Of a DNA stretch of 47,404 bases, positions 1-8,512 are shown piece by piece; positions within the stretch are counted from its first letter, which is position 1; each line of letters starts with the position of its first letter. Location of the stretch: contig JAFLSU010000013.1 in NCBI GenBank assembly GCA_022510765.1, positions 1-47,404 of the forward strand, in the 5' to 3' direction. The DNA comes from Christensenellaceae bacterium. Lineage in GTDB: Bacteria > Bacillota > Clostridia > Christensenellales > CAG-138. The position numbers and the translations under genes were made by a program. The notes below the pieces were generated by a model, which saw nothing but the letters and a program-made list of their open reading frames with translations, was not told the DNA's origin and did not search any database.

Positions 1-39
1 GGACGCAAAAAGCAATTTAACCAAACCGATTTAGAATTC

Positions 40-76
40 GATTCCTTTGGGGCTTTGTCCCCGAAGGAATTTTCAT
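40..76. terminator. Hairpin, probable terminator of an upstream gene
   Basis: The segment ATTCCTTTGGGG, a short loop and CCCCGAAGGAAT form a strong stem followed by TTTT. It lies ahead of the promoter of the queuosine-precursor transporter, so it probably ends a gene lying left of the window. No coding sequence is seen in positions 1-195. Confidence 0.5.
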
Positions 77-147
77 ATTTTTTCAAATTGGTGTTGACAA
101 TCATTGACGCTTTAACACAACTTTGGTTTCAAAATCGTGTTGATTTC

Positions 148-176
148 TTGACATCCGTTCGGAAAATTGATACATT
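148..176 (+). promoter_or_regulatory. Promoter of the preQ1-controlled transcript
   Basis: A perfect -35 TTGACA (148-153) is followed after 17 bp by TACATT (171-176). Initiation near 183 would put the preQ1 aptamer about 13 nt into the transcript, the expected place for a transcriptional riboswitch. Confidence 0.6.
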
Positions 177-195
177 TATAGGGTCGTGAAAGGAC

Positions 196-262
196 AGACA
201 GTTCGAAACCATCCTGTCTATAAACAAAACTACGGGAAGGATGGGCGAAGACCGCCCTTTTT
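196..262 (+). promoter_or_regulatory. preQ1-I riboswitch with terminator and antiterminator
   Basis: The stem AGACAG (196-201)/CTGTCT (214-219) encloses the 12-nt loop TTCGAAACCATC and is followed by the A-rich tail ATAAACAAAACTA (220-232), the layout of class I preQ1 aptamers. Downstream, GGGCG (243-247)/CGCCC (253-257) plus TTTTT (258-262) is an intrinsic terminator. CCATCCT (209-215), inside the aptamer, is exactly complementary to AGGATGG (238-244), which overlaps the terminator's 5' arm. Ligand binding would hold CCATCCT in the aptamer and let the terminator form, an OFF switch. The gene downstream is a queuosine-precursor transporter, which fits. Ligand identity is inferred from family pattern and gene context. 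Confidence 0.85.
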
Positions 263-307
263 ATTTACGAAATGTCTTCTCGAGCGATAAGAAACGGGAG
301 GCATTTT

Positions 308-1054
308 ATGTTGAAAAAAAGAATCAAAAGCGGACTTCATGAATTTTGGGTGCTGTTAAAAAGCGTTCCCTCGATCATAGTTGTGCTGTTTATTATGTCC
401 GTATTTTCCATGAATCTGTTGGCAAATAAGAGCATTTCCGTTCCCGTGGACTGGCTCGCGCTCGACTGCGGGATAATCGTGTCATGGTTTGCGTTTTTCA
501 CAATGGATGTTTTGACCAAGCATTTTGGTCCGAAAGCTGCGACCGAGATGACGGTGCTTGCAATTCTCGTCAATCTCTTCTTCTGTTTTTTGCTCTTTAT
601 CGGGAGCGTCATTCCCGGTATGTGGGGCGAAGCGTATGTAGAGGGCAGCGAAGACCTTTTGAACGGCGCACTGAACAGAACCTTCGGCGGGACATGGTAT
701 GTCGTTTTCGGAAGCACGGCGGCGTTTCTCGTTTCAGCGATTGTCAACAATCTGTCCAACTATTCCATCGGCAAGCTATTCAAGAGGAATCCGGACGGAT
801 TGGCTGCATACGTTCTGCGCGCCTATGTTTCCACCGCCGTTGGGCAGTTTACGGATAATCTGTCATTTGCGCTCATAGTAAGCCATTTTTTCTTCGGCTG
901 GACAATATTGCAATGCGTGACCTGCGCAGTCACGGGTATGCTCGTAGAGCTATTGTGTGAGGCGATTTTCTTCTATCCGGGTTTCGCGATAACAAGGCGT
1001 TGGAAGAGGGAGTCCGTGGGTGAAGAATACTTTAGATTGAAGAAAGGGAATTAA
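308..1054 (+). CDS. VUT/YhhQ-family queuosine precursor transporter
   Basis: Predicted 248-residue multi-span inner-membrane protein resembling the VUT (YhhQ, DUF165) family, which imports queuosine precursors such as preQ0/preQ1. Hydrophobic spans fall near residues 20-40, 48-72, 80-105, 130-152 and 180-225. Family-like stretches are the MDVLTKHFGPKAA segment and the conserved GQFTDNLSFALIVS near the C-terminus. The start at 308 is preferred because GGGAGG (296-301) lies 6 nt upstream; an in-frame ATG at 272 lacks such a site and would add 12 polar residues. The gene sits behind a preQ1-I riboswitch, which independently supports the substrate. The next gene follows after 1 nt, so the two are co-transcribed. 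Confidence 0.85.
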   Translation: MLKKRIKSGLHEFWVLLKSVPSIIVVLFIMSVFSMNLLANKSISVPVDWLALDCGIIVSWFAFFTMDVLTKHFGPKAATEMTVLAILVNLFFCFLLFIGSVIPGMWGEAYVEGSEDLLNGALNRTFGGTWYVVFGSTAAFLVSAIVNNLSNYSIGKLFKRNPDGLAAYVLRAYVSTAVGQFTDNLSFALIVSHFFFGWTILQCVTCAVTGMLVELLCEAIFFYPGFAITRRWKRESVGEEYFRLKKGN

Positions 1055-1055
1055 C

Positions 1056-1703
1056 ATGAAAGTTCTTGTGACCGGATCGAGCAGAGGGATCGGAAAAGCA
1101 ATAGTAGAAAAATTTTTGGCGTGCGGACACGATGTGATTGGCATCGATGTGCTGCCTGCGTCGATCGAAAACCCATGGTATTCACATGTCACGACGGATG
1201 TTTTTTCGGGGGAGCTTCCCGAAATTCGGGATGTTGAGATCCTTGTTAACAATGCGGGCGTGCAAAATTCGGGAAAGGATATCGACATAAATCTCAAGGG
1301 CAGCATCCGTGTGAGCGAGAAGTATGCTTTTCAGGAAAAAATCAGAAGCGTCCTGTTTATCGCGTCCGCAAGCGCGAGGACGGGCGCGGAGTTCCCAGAA
1401 TACGCCGCGAGCAAGGGCGGCATGGTCGCCTATATGAAGAATGTCGCTTTGAGGATCGCCAAATACGGCGCAACGGCGAACAGCCTTTCCCCCGGCGGGG
1501 TCAGAACGGCGCTTAATGAGCGCGTGATGAACGATTCCGCGCTTTGGGAAAAAATCATGCAGGAGACGCTTTTACCCAAGTGGGCTGAGCCTGAGGAGAT
1601 AGCGGAATGGGCTTATTTTATCACGGTCATCAACCGCTCCATGACAGCACAGGATATTCTTGTCGATAACGGAGAGGACGCGAAGGCAAACTTTGTTTGG
1701 TAG
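1056..1703 (+). CDS. Short-chain dehydrogenase/reductase
   Basis: A 215-residue classical SDR with a Rossmann fold. The N-terminal TGSSRGIG (residues 7-14) is the dinucleotide-binding glycine motif, NNAG follows near residue 66, and the catalytic Ser and YxxxK appear as SASAR and YAASK (about residues 105-127). The C-terminal segment with LSPGGVRT is typical of the family. Substrate cannot be read from sequence. It starts 1 nt after the transporter stop with GAAAGGGAA upstream, so it shares the preQ1-controlled transcript; whether it has any link with queuosine metabolism is unknown, and many SDRs travel as generic passengers. Confidence 0.85.
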   Translation: MKVLVTGSSRGIGKAIVEKFLACGHDVIGIDVLPASIENPWYSHVTTDVFSGELPEIRDVEILVNNAGVQNSGKDIDINLKGSIRVSEKYAFQEKIRSVLFIASASARTGAEFPEYAASKGGMVAYMKNVALRIAKYGATANSLSPGGVRTALNERVMNDSALWEKIMQETLLPKWAEPEEIAEWAYFITVINRSMTAQDILVDNGEDAKANFVW

Positions 1704-1716
1704 AATAAAGGACCCA

Positions 1717-1733
1717 TACTTGAGTGCGCTCGG
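1717..1733 (+). repeat. 17-nt repeat, copy 1 (TACTTGAGTGCGCTCGG)
   Basis: This sequence recurs identically at 2528-2544, upstream of purC. A related form is built into the perfect hairpin at 2420-2447, which is preceded by CTTGAGCACACTCGGGG. The copies bracket purE. Confidence 0.6.
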
Positions 1734-1773
1734 GAAGGGCATTGCGAATATTTTATATATATTTGAAAAGTAT

Positions 1774-1802
1774 TTGAATTTTGACCTCAAATCTGATAAT
1801 AT
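1774..1802 (+). promoter_or_regulatory. Promoter of the pur operon
   Basis: TTGAAT (1774-1779), a 17-bp spacer and TAATAT (1797-1802) lie in an AT-rich gap upstream of purE. A start near 1809 gives a leader of about 70 nt in which I see no purine or PRPP riboswitch and no clear PurR box. Confidence 0.5.
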
Positions 1803-1876
1803 AGAAACGTATTTTTTGCGGCCCGATGACGTGCGATTGGGTACGCTTTAGTGTCGTAACAGGGGGAAATTTATTT

Positions 1877-2368
1877 ATGAAGCGTGTTGCTATCATCATG
1901 GGCAGCGACAGCGATTTGCCGATAGTTCGAGCGGCGGCAGAGAAGCTCAAGGGGCTTGACATTCCTTACGAGGTGCGCATAATGTCCGCTCATCGCACCC
2001 CTGCTGACGTGGCGGAGTTTGCAGATACCGCATACGATAAGGACTTTGGTGTAATAATTGCGGCTGCCGGTAAAGCGGCGCATCTTGCTGGCTTCCTTGC
2101 CGCGCATACCACCCTGCCCGTAATCGGCATCCCGATCAAATCGAGTACGCTCGACGGTCTTGACGCGCTGCTTGCGACGGTGCAGATGCCATCGGGAATC
2201 CCCGTGGCTACGGTTGCCATCGATGGAGCTGCGAACGCCGCGCTGCTTGCTGCGGAAATTCTCGCGGTAGGCGACCCTGCTCTCAGGGAAAAGCTGACAG
2301 ATATGCGCAAAGAGATGGCCGATACAGTCCGCAGGAAGGATAAAGAGCTTCAGACGCAATTAGTGTAA
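1877..2368 (+). CDS. purE: N5-carboxyaminoimidazole ribonucleotide mutase / AIR carboxylase PurE
   Basis: A 163-residue PurE forming CAIR in purine synthesis. The N-terminal MGSDSDLP and SAHRTP motifs bind the nucleotide and carry the catalytic His. The central loop reads [11 protein letters not shown] where classical class I enzymes have GAGGAAHLPG, so this is a variant clade. No purK is present in the window, leaving open whether it uses N5-CAIR or takes CO2 directly. Start chosen at 1877 because AGGGGG (1861-1866) lies about 10 nt upstream and the protein then begins at the conserved first strand; an upstream in-frame ATG at 1826 adds non-conserved residues. It is the first gene of the purine cluster and is followed by a terminator-like hairpin. 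Confidence 0.93.
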   Translation: MKRVAIIMGSDSDLPIVRAAAEKLKGLDIPYEVRIMSAHRTPADVAEFADTAYDKDFGVIIAAAGKAAHLAGFLAAHTTLPVIGIPIKSSTLDGLDALLATVQMPSGIPVATVAIDGAANAALLAAEILAVGDPALREKLTDMRKEMADTVRRKDKELQTQLV

Positions 2369-2381
2369 ACTCTACGCAATA

Positions 2382-2404
2382 GCCGCAGGATAAATGCGGC
2401 TTTT
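2382..2404 (+). terminator. Terminator or attenuator after purE
   Basis: GCCGCA (2382-2387) and TGCGGC (2395-2400) form a stem with a 7-nt loop followed by TTTTAC. It would lower readthrough from purE into purC or act as an attenuator. Confidence 0.55.
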
Positions 2405-2419
2405 ACTATTCATGCTTGA

Positions 2420-2490
2420 GCACACTCGGGGTAGTCCCCGAGTGTGCATAAAAGTCAATTATTATTGCGGTTAATTCGCAAGAATAATTG
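2420..2490 (+). other. Two consecutive hairpins in the purE-purC gap
   Basis: GCACACTCGGGG (2420-2431) and CCCCGAGTGTGC (2436-2447) form a perfect 12-bp stem with a TAGT loop. Next, CAATTATTATTGCG (2456-2469) pairs with CGCAAGAATAATTG (2477-2490) with one mismatch. With the preceding terminator they give three stems in about 110 nt of non-coding sequence. Function is not known; they could be processing or attenuation signals for purC onward. Confidence 0.5.
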
Positions 2491-2527
2491 TTACAGGTTT
2501 GCTGACTTACCAATTTACCGATTCCCC

Positions 2528-2544
2528 TACTTGAGTGCGCTCGG
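2528..2544 (+). repeat. 17-nt repeat, copy 2
   Basis: Identical to 1717-1733. It lies 64 nt upstream of the purC start, inside the non-coding leader. Confidence 0.6.
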
Positions 2545-2608
2545 CGACCCAAGCAGGAAACATGAAATAACCCTTTTAAAAACAGAAAAACAAACGGAGG
2601 TTCACAAT

Positions 2609-3319
2609 ATGATTAAGACCACACAGCTCTACGAGGGCAAGGCGAAGAAAGTTTTCGCAACCGATGTTCCCGATGTTTACATCGTTGATTATAAGGACGA
2701 TGCGACCGCATTCAACGGCGAAAAGAAGGGTACCATCCTTGGAAAGGGCGTTATCAACAACCGCGTTACCAACCATCTTATGAGGATGCTCGAAACAAAG
2801 GGCATTCCGACCCATCTTGTTGAGGAACTTTCCGAGCGTGAGACCGCCGTTAAGGCCGTCAAGATAGTCCCCCTTGAGGTAATAGTTCGCAATATCGCGG
2901 CGGGTTCGCTCTCGAAGCGGCTCGGTCTTCCCGAAGGTACGAAGCTCGCTAAGACCGTTCTCGAGCTTTCCTATAAGGATGATGATCTCGGCGACCCGAT
3001 GATAAACAACTACCATGCGTTCGCGCTTGACCTCTGCACACCCGAGGAACTGAGCCTGATTGAAAGCTATGCGCTTAGGATCAATGAAATTCTTTTGGCC
3101 TATCTTTTAACGCTGAATATCGAGCTTGTCGACTTCAAACTCGAATTCGGAAGGCTCGCAGACGGCACGATCGTGCTTGCGGATGAGATCTCACCCGATA
3201 CATGCAGGTTCTGGGACAGCACGACCCATGAAAAGCTCGATAAGGATCGCTTCCGTAGGGATATGGGCGGCGTTGAGGACGCATACAAGGAGATTCTCCA
3301 CAGATTGATGGGAGAGTAA
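2609..3319 (+). CDS. purC: SAICAR synthase PurC
   Basis: A 236-residue phosphoribosylaminoimidazole-succinocarboxamide synthase, joining CAIR and aspartate with ATP. The N-terminus [10 protein letters not shown] and the stretch [12 protein letters not shown] are PurC signatures, and [14 protein letters not shown] near residue 190 is the conserved metal/nucleotide region. Start 2609 is fixed by ACGGAGG (2594-2600) and by the conserved beginning; the open frame runs upstream to 2444 without conserved content. Length is normal for the bacterial enzyme. purF follows after 37 nt. Confidence 0.97.
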   Translation: MIKTTQLYEGKAKKVFATDVPDVYIVDYKDDATAFNGEKKGTILGKGVINNRVTNHLMRMLETKGIPTHLVEELSERETAVKAVKIVPLEVIVRNIAAGSLSKRLGLPEGTKLAKTVLELSYKDDDLGDPMINNYHAFALDLCTPEELSLIESYALRINEILLAYLLTLNIELVDFKLEFGRLADGTIVLADEISPDTCRFWDSTTHEKLDKDRFRRDMGGVEDAYKEILHRLMGE

Positions 3320-3356
3320 TCATTATATAATTGTTATAGAATAAGTAGGTTAAAAA

Positions 3357-4814
3357 ATGGATTCTAAGGATTTGATTTTCGATAGTCTGCATGAGGAATG
3401 TGGCGTTGTCGGCATTTCCATGCCCGAGCGCACCGATGTAGCCGCGCTCGCGTACTATGCGCTCTACGCCCTCCAGCACAGGGGTCAGCAGAGCGCAGGC
3501 ATAGCCGTCAACGATGACGGCGTTATCAATGCACATTGCGATGAAGGGCTTGTGGACGATGTCTTCGATGAGGACGCGCTCAACAAGCTCGGAGGCGGTA
3601 ACATGGCGGTGGGTCATGTCCGCTATTCCACCACGGGCTACGAAAAGCGCATCAACTGCCAGCCCCTTGTCGTCAACCACATCAAGGGAACGATGGCGCT
3701 TGCGCATAACGGAAATCTTGTAAACGATGCGGAGCTGCGTGAAAAGTTAGAGCTTGAGGGTTCCATCTTCCACACCACCACCGATACCGAGGTCATAGCT
3801 TATACCATAACCAAGGAGCGGCTGACCGCAGGTTCAATCGAGGAAGCACTCAAAAATGCGATGGATAAGCTAAAAGGCGCGTATTCGCTCGTTATCATGT
3901 CCCCCAAAAAGCTGATCGCGGCGAGGGATCCGAACGGTTTCCGTCCGCTATGCATCGGCAGATTCGAGAACGGCGGCTATGCGTTCGCTTCCGAAACCTG
4001 CGCGCTTGATAGCATGGACGCAAAATATATAAGGGACGTTGAACCGGGCGAGATAGTCGTTGTCGAAAAGGGCGAAATGCGCAGCATCAGGGAGCATTGC
4101 GGCAAGGCAAAGCCGTCACTCTGCGTGTTTGAATACATCTATTTTGCAAGACCCGACAGCGTTATCGACGGATGTCCTGTAAACCTTGCCCGCCAGCGTG
4201 CGGGGGCGTTCCTCGCACTCGAGCATCCGGTTCAGGCGGATGTCGTAATAGGCGTGCCCGATTCGGGTATTGAAGCCGCGATGGGCTTCTCCCAGCAGTC
4301 TGGAATCCCCTACGGCATTGGATTTATAAAGAATAAGTATATCGGAAGGACATTTATCCAGCCCAAGCAGAGCCAGCGCGAAAAGGGCGTCAGGATAAAG
4401 CTCAACCCCGTTTCCTCGACGGTCAAGGGCAAGCGCGTCGTGCTTATTGATGACTCGATCGTCAGGGGTACGACCATCAAGCGCATCGTGAACATGCTGC
4501 GTGAAGCGGGCGCGACCGAGGTGCATGTGCGCTCCTCCGCGCCGAAATTCCTCTATCCCTGCTATTTCGGAACGGACGTGCCGTCCCGTGAGGAGCTTAT
4601 CGCATGCAGGTTCGAAGGAAGGGATGACGAACTTGTAAAGGCGATTGGGGTTGATTCGCTGGGCTTTTTAAGCGTCGAGAGCGTGAAGCTTATCGCGGGC
4701 AGCGGGCATACGAATTATTGCATCGGCTGCTTCAACGGAGAATATCCCTGCGACCCGCCCAAACGCAAATGGGTCAATAAATACATGAACAGATTAAGCG
4801 ATAGGAAGGAATAA
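3357..4814 (+). CDS. purF: Amidophosphoribosyltransferase PurF
   Basis: A 485-residue glutamine-PRPP amidotransferase catalysing the first committed step (PRPP to phosphoribosylamine). The catalytic Cys15 in CGVVG follows a 14-residue propeptide, as in the Bacillus-type enzyme that is processed and carries a 4Fe-4S cluster; the C-terminal [11 protein letters not shown] supplies cluster cysteines. QHRGQQSAG and the PRPP motif [13 protein letters not shown] are present. The ribosome-binding site is weak (AAGTAGG 11 nt upstream). It is cotranscribed with purC and purM, 5 nt before the latter. Confidence 0.97.
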   Translation: MDSKDLIFDSLHEECGVVGISMPERTDVAALAYYALYALQHRGQQSAGIAVNDDGVINAHCDEGLVDDVFDEDALNKLGGGNMAVGHVRYSTTGYEKRINCQPLVVNHIKGTMALAHNGNLVNDAELREKLELEGSIFHTTTDTEVIAYTITKERLTAGSIEEALKNAMDKLKGAYSLVIMSPKKLIAARDPNGFRPLCIGRFENGGYAFASETCALDSMDAKYIRDVEPGEIVVVEKGEMRSIREHCGKAKPSLCVFEYIYFARPDSVIDGCPVNLARQRAGAFLALEHPVQADVVIGVPDSGIEAAMGFSQQSGIPYGIGFIKNKYIGRTFIQPKQSQREKGVRIKLNPVSSTVKGKRVVLIDDSIVRGTTIKRIVNMLREAGATEVHVRSSAPKFLYPCYFGTDVPSREELIACRFEGRDDELVKAIGVDSLGFLSVESVKLIAGSGHTNYCIGCFNGEYPCDPPKRKWVNKYMNRLSDRKE

Positions 4815-4819
4815 TAATC

Positions 4820-5875
4820 ATGGAAAGCAGCGTCAGCAGAAGCGAAAGCTACGAAAAGGCCGGAGTCGACATCACCGCCGGCTACCGCGCGGTTGAACTG
4901 ATGAAGAAGCATATCAAGCGTACCGTCACCCCGGGAGCGATGCCGTCCATAGGCAATTTTGGCGGACTTTTTAGCTTAGATATTTCGGACATGACAGAGC
5001 CGGTCCTCGTCAGCGGTACGGACGGCGTCGGAACGAAGCTCAAGCTCGCTTTCCTTTTGGACAAGCATAATACCGTCGGCATCGACTGCGTCGCTATGTG
5101 CGTGAACGATGTCATATGCTGCGGCGCGAAGCCCCTTTTCTTCCTCGATTATATCGCGCTCGGGAAGAACATCCCCGAAAAGGTCGCGTCCATCGTCGAA
5201 GGTGTGGCGGAGGGCTGCGTGCAGTCGGGCTGCGCCCTAATCGGCGGCGAAACGGCGGAGATGCCGGGCTTCTACCCCGTGGACGAATACGATCTCGCGG
5301 GCTTTGCTGTCGGCGTTGTGGACAGGAAAAAGGTGTTCGATAACTCCACGATGGTTCCCGGGGACGCGATAATCGCGCTGCCGTCGAGCGGCGTACATTC
5401 AAACGGTTTTTCGCTCGTGCGCAAGGTCTTTAATATCAACGATACCGAGGCTTCCATTGATGCGCTGAACACCCATGTGGAATCCCTTGGGATGACATTG
5501 GGCGAAGCACTGATCGAGCCTACCAAAATCTACGTTAAACCCATTCTCGCTCTCGCGAAAGAGATCAAGATCAAGGGCTGCGCTCATATAACGGGCGGCG
5601 GCTTCTATGAGAATATCCCCCGCTGCCTGAAGGATGGCATCGCGGCGAGGATAGATAAAAATGCGCTCAGAATCCATCCCATCTTTGACCTCATCGCAAG
5701 CACGGGCGGCATACCCGAGAGGGATATGTTCAACACCTTCAACATGGGCGTGGGTATGTGCGTTGTCGTTCCCAAGAAGGAAGCGAATCGTGCGGTCGAA
5801 ATACTCCACGTTAACGGCGAGGATGCCTATATAATGGGTGAGACCGTAAGCGGCGAAGGGATCGAGATATGCTGA
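4820..5875 (+). CDS. purM: Phosphoribosylformylglycinamidine cyclo-ligase PurM
   Basis: A 351-residue AIR synthetase converting FGAM to AIR with ATP. Visible hallmarks are [60 protein letters not shown] and [13 protein letters not shown]. The start is supported by AGGAAGG 11 nt upstream. Its last 7 nt overlap the purN start, implying translational coupling. Confidence 0.97.
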   Translation: MESSVSRSESYEKAGVDITAGYRAVELMKKHIKRTVTPGAMPSIGNFGGLFSLDISDMTEPVLVSGTDGVGTKLKLAFLLDKHNTVGIDCVAMCVNDVICCGAKPLFFLDYIALGKNIPEKVASIVEGVAEGCVQSGCALIGGETAEMPGFYPVDEYDLAGFAVGVVDRKKVFDNSTMVPGDAIIALPSSGVHSNGFSLVRKVFNINDTEASIDALNTHVESLGMTLGEALIEPTKIYVKPILALAKEIKIKGCAHITGGGFYENIPRCLKDGIAARIDKNALRIHPIFDLIASTGGIPERDMFNTFNMGVGMCVVVPKKEANRAVEILHVNGEDAYIMGETVSGEGIEIC

Positions 5876-6549
5876 TAAATGAGCAGGCGTGCGGTATTTC
5901 CCAGGAAATATTAGGAGAAGGTGCTAAAACAGCGTTAGTTTTGAAAAAAGGATTAAAAAAAGCTGCCGTATTCGTCTCGGGCGGCGGCACGAATTTGCAG
6001 GCACTCATCGATAAGCAGGGAACGGTGATAACGAGCGGTAAAATCGCTCTTGTCATCTCCAATAAGCCCGATGCGTTCGCGCTCGAGCGGGCAAGGCGCG
6101 CAGGGATAGAGAGCGTGTACATCCCCTACGACAAGGCTGCACCGAGCGGGTTTGAAACCGCCGCTGAACGGCTGCTTGCCGAGAGGAATATCGATGTTAT
6201 AGTCCTTGCGGGCTTCATGGCAATCCTCGGCGCAGACTTTGTCGAAAAATACGATAAACGCATAATAAACGTGCATCCGTCGCTCATCCCCTCCTTCTGC
6301 GGAAAGGGATTTTACGGACTCAGGGTACACGAAGCAGCACTCAGCTACGGCGTAAAGCTCACCGGTGCGACCGTTCATTATGTGAATGCCGTTGCGGACG
6401 GAGGGGAGATAATCCTTCAAAAGGCGGTCGAAATCCTCGAGGGCGATACCCCGGAAATACTGCAAAAGCGGGTCATGGAGCAAGCCGAATGGGAGCTGCT
6501 GCCGAGGGCGCTGGAAACAGTGTTCAGAACCATCGGTGAACCCGACTGA
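5869..6549 (+). CDS. purN: Phosphoribosylglycinamide formyltransferase PurN
   Basis: A 226-residue GAR transformylase using 10-formyl-[16 protein letters not shown] begins the conserved fold, [24 protein letters not shown] contains the catalytic Asn/His region, and the downstream ADGGEIILQ carries the conserved Asp. The ATG at 5869 overlaps the purM stop and has GAAGGG 8 nt upstream, but it adds about 35 residues before the first conserved strand. An in-frame TTG at 5941 is the main alternative start, although its only Shine-Dalgarno-like sequence (AGGAGAAGG, 5913-5921) is rather distant. Function is secure; the N-terminus is not. Confidence 0.92.
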   Translation: MLINEQACGISQEILGEGAKTALVLKKGLKKAAVFVSGGGTNLQALIDKQGTVITSGKIALVISNKPDAFALERARRAGIESVYIPYDKAAPSGFETAAERLLAERNIDVIVLAGFMAILGADFVEKYDKRIINVHPSLIPSFCGKGFYGLRVHEAALSYGVKLTGATVHYVNAVADGGEIILQKAVEILEGDTPEILQKRVMEQAEWELLPRALETVFRTIGEPD

Positions 6550-6583
6550 AATTAAAATTTAAAATTTTAAGATAGAAACCAAT

Positions 6584-7285
6584 ATGAAAAATATCAAGGA
6601 AACATTAAGCAATAACAACTACCCCGGCAGGGGAATAATGCTCGGCAGGAGTGCCGATGGAAAGCACAGCATCATAGTCTATTTCATCATGGGCAGGAGC
6701 GAGAACAGCCGCAACCGCGTCTTTGAACCCTGCGGTGGGGGCATCCGAACGAGGGCGTTTGACGAAACGAAATGCACCGATCCGTCGCTCATCATATATT
6801 CGCCCGTGCGCGTTCTAAATGACATAACGATCGTGACCAACGGCGATCAGACCGACACCATATACGATAGCATCAGCGACGGCGGCACGTTCGCTGCCGC
6901 GCTCATGAGTCGCACGTTCGAGCCGGACAAACCAAACTACACACCCCGCATCAGCGGCATCGTCGCGGAGGGCGGCTATGCACTCAGCATCCTTAAATCC
7001 GAGGACGGAAGCGGTACAACCTGTGTGCGCAATTTCTTCAGGTACGAGTTTGAAAACGGCGTTGCGCACCTCATTCATACCTACGAGCATGACGGAAACC
7101 CGATGCCCTCATTTAAGGGCGAACCGAAGCGCGTTGAGATCACCGAGAGCAGCGCAAGGGAGCTTGCGGATTCCGTCTGGGATGCGCTCGACAAGGACAA
7201 CAGAGTTTCGCTCTTCGTGCGCTTCATAGATACCGAAACCAGCGAAAGCGATACGGTTATCATAAATAAGCACGAGAAAAATTAA
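6584..7285 (+). CDS. purO: PurO-type IMP cyclohydrolase
   Basis: A 233-residue protein of the archaeal-type IMP cyclohydrolase family, closing FAICAR to IMP. Family-like features are NNYPGRGIMLGRS near the start, YFIMGRSENSRNRVF (about residues 33-48), the central NGDQTDTIYD, and YTPRISGI followed by FFRYEF. This family replaces the N-terminal half of bifunctional PurH, and the next gene encodes exactly the other half, which supports the call. The RBS is weak. An alternative would be a generic family member with lost activity; the tight placement in the operon argues against it. Confidence 0.88.
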   Translation: MKNIKETLSNNNYPGRGIMLGRSADGKHSIIVYFIMGRSENSRNRVFEPCGGGIRTRAFDETKCTDPSLIIYSPVRVLNDITIVTNGDQTDTIYDSISDGGTFAAALMSRTFEPDKPNYTPRISGIVAEGGYALSILKSEDGSGTTCVRNFFRYEFENGVAHLIHTYEHDGNPMPSFKGEPKRVEITESSARELADSVWDALDKDNRVSLFVRFIDTETSESDTVIINKHEKN

Positions 7286-7317
7286 GAAATCAGATAGCAA
7301 AAACCAAAGGAGGAACT

Positions 7318-8490
7318 ATGCGCTACGAACTAAAATACGGCTGCAACCCGAACCAAAAACCCGCTTCCGTTTCAATGGAAGGGGACTTGCCCATCACGAT
7401 CCTCAACGGAAGGGCGGGTTATATCAATCTGCTCGACGCATTGAACGGCTGGCAGCTCGTCAGCGAACTCAAGGCGGCAACGGGGCTTCCCGCAGCGACC
7501 TCCTTTAAGCATGTAAGCCCGGCAGGAGCCGCGATTGGGCTTCCGCTCACCGATACGCTCAAAAGCATGTATTTTGTTGAGGACGGCATTGAGCTTTCCC
7601 CCCTCGCCTGCGCCTACATAAGGGCAAGGGGCGCGGATAGAATGAGTTCCTTCGGGGATTTTATCGCGGTCAGCGATAAGGTCGATGTCTCGCTTGCTAA
7701 TATATTAAAGCGTGAGGTCTCGGACGGCATCATCGCGCCCGATTACGATGAGGAGGCACTTTCGATACTCTCCGCCAAGAAAAAGGGCAACTATACGGTG
7801 ATAAAGATGGATGAAAGCTATGTTCCTGCCCCGATAGAACGCCGCACGGTGTACGGCATAACCTTCGAGCAGGGGCGGAACGATTCCAAAATAGACGGGG
7901 AGTGGCTTAAAAACATCGTTACCGACGATAAGGAAATTCCCGAGAGCGCAAAGCTCGACCTTCTTATTGCGCTCATCACTTTGAAATATACGCAGTCCAA
8001 CTCGGTTTGCTACGCCGAGGGCGGACAGACCATCGGCGTGGGCGCAGGGCAGCAGTCGAGGATACATTGCACCCGCCTTGCCGGAAACAAGGCCGACCTT
8101 TGGCATCTGCGCTCCCATCCCGAGGTGCTTGCGCTCCCGTTCCGTGAGGATATTGCAAGACCCGACAGGGATAATGCGATCGACCTGTACCTTAACGAGG
8201 ACGAATGCGGGGACGTGCTGGACGAGGGCAAATGGCAGAATTTCTTTACGACCCGCCCCGAACCCTTCACGAAGGAAAAGAAACGCGATTGGCTTTCTAA
8301 GTTCAATCAAACCGCCCTTGCAAGCGATGCGTTCTTCCCGTTCAGCGATAATATCGAACGCGCGTGCAGGAGCGGCGTTAAGTATATCGCTCAGCCGGGC
8401 GGCTCGGTCAGGGATGACGCGGTGATAGAGGCGTGCAATGAGCATGGCATCGTCATGGCGTTCACCGGGCTTAGGCTTTTCCATCATTGA
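7318..8490 (+). CDS. Stand-alone AICAR transformylase (PurH C-terminal type)
   Basis: A 390-residue phosphoribosylaminoimidazolecarboxamide formyltransferase lacking the cyclohydrolase domain of ordinary PurH (about 510-530 residues). The N-terminus LKYGCNPNQKPA and SFKHVSPAGAA (conserved catalytic Lys-His) are AICARFT hallmarks, along with SNSVCYAEGGQTIGVGAGQQSR and the C-terminal IAQPGGSVRDDAVI. It uses 10-formyl-THF made by the downstream FolD, and its product goes to the neighbouring PurO. AAAGGAGGAACT immediately precedes the start. Function is clear; no single gene symbol is universal for this form. Confidence 0.95.
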   Translation: MRYELKYGCNPNQKPASVSMEGDLPITILNGRAGYINLLDALNGWQLVSELKAATGLPAATSFKHVSPAGAAIGLPLTDTLKSMYFVEDGIELSPLACAYIRARGADRMSSFGDFIAVSDKVDVSLANILKREVSDGIIAPDYDEEALSILSAKKKGNYTVIKMDESYVPAPIERRTVYGITFEQGRNDSKIDGEWLKNIVTDDKEIPESAKLDLLIALITLKYTQSNSVCYAEGGQTIGVGAGQQSRIHCTRLAGNKADLWHLRSHPEVLALPFREDIARPDRDNAIDLYLNEDECGDVLDEGKWQNFFTTRPEPFTKEKKRDWLSKFNQTALASDAFFPFSDNIERACRSGVKYIAQPGGSVRDDAVIEACNEHGIVMAFTGLRLFHH

Positions 8491-8512
8491 GCCATCGAAA
8501 GGAAGCTGCGTT

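Noticed and set aside
1803..1876. Purine or PRPP riboswitch before purE
   Set aside because: The leader is only about 70 nt and has neither the three-way-junction core of the purine aptamer nor a ykkC-type sequence.
5911..5943. Alternative purN start at TTG 5941
   Set aside because: It gives a more usual N-terminus, but the only good Shine-Dalgarno (5913-5921) is about 19 nt away, so the overlapping ATG at 5869 was kept with the doubt recorded.
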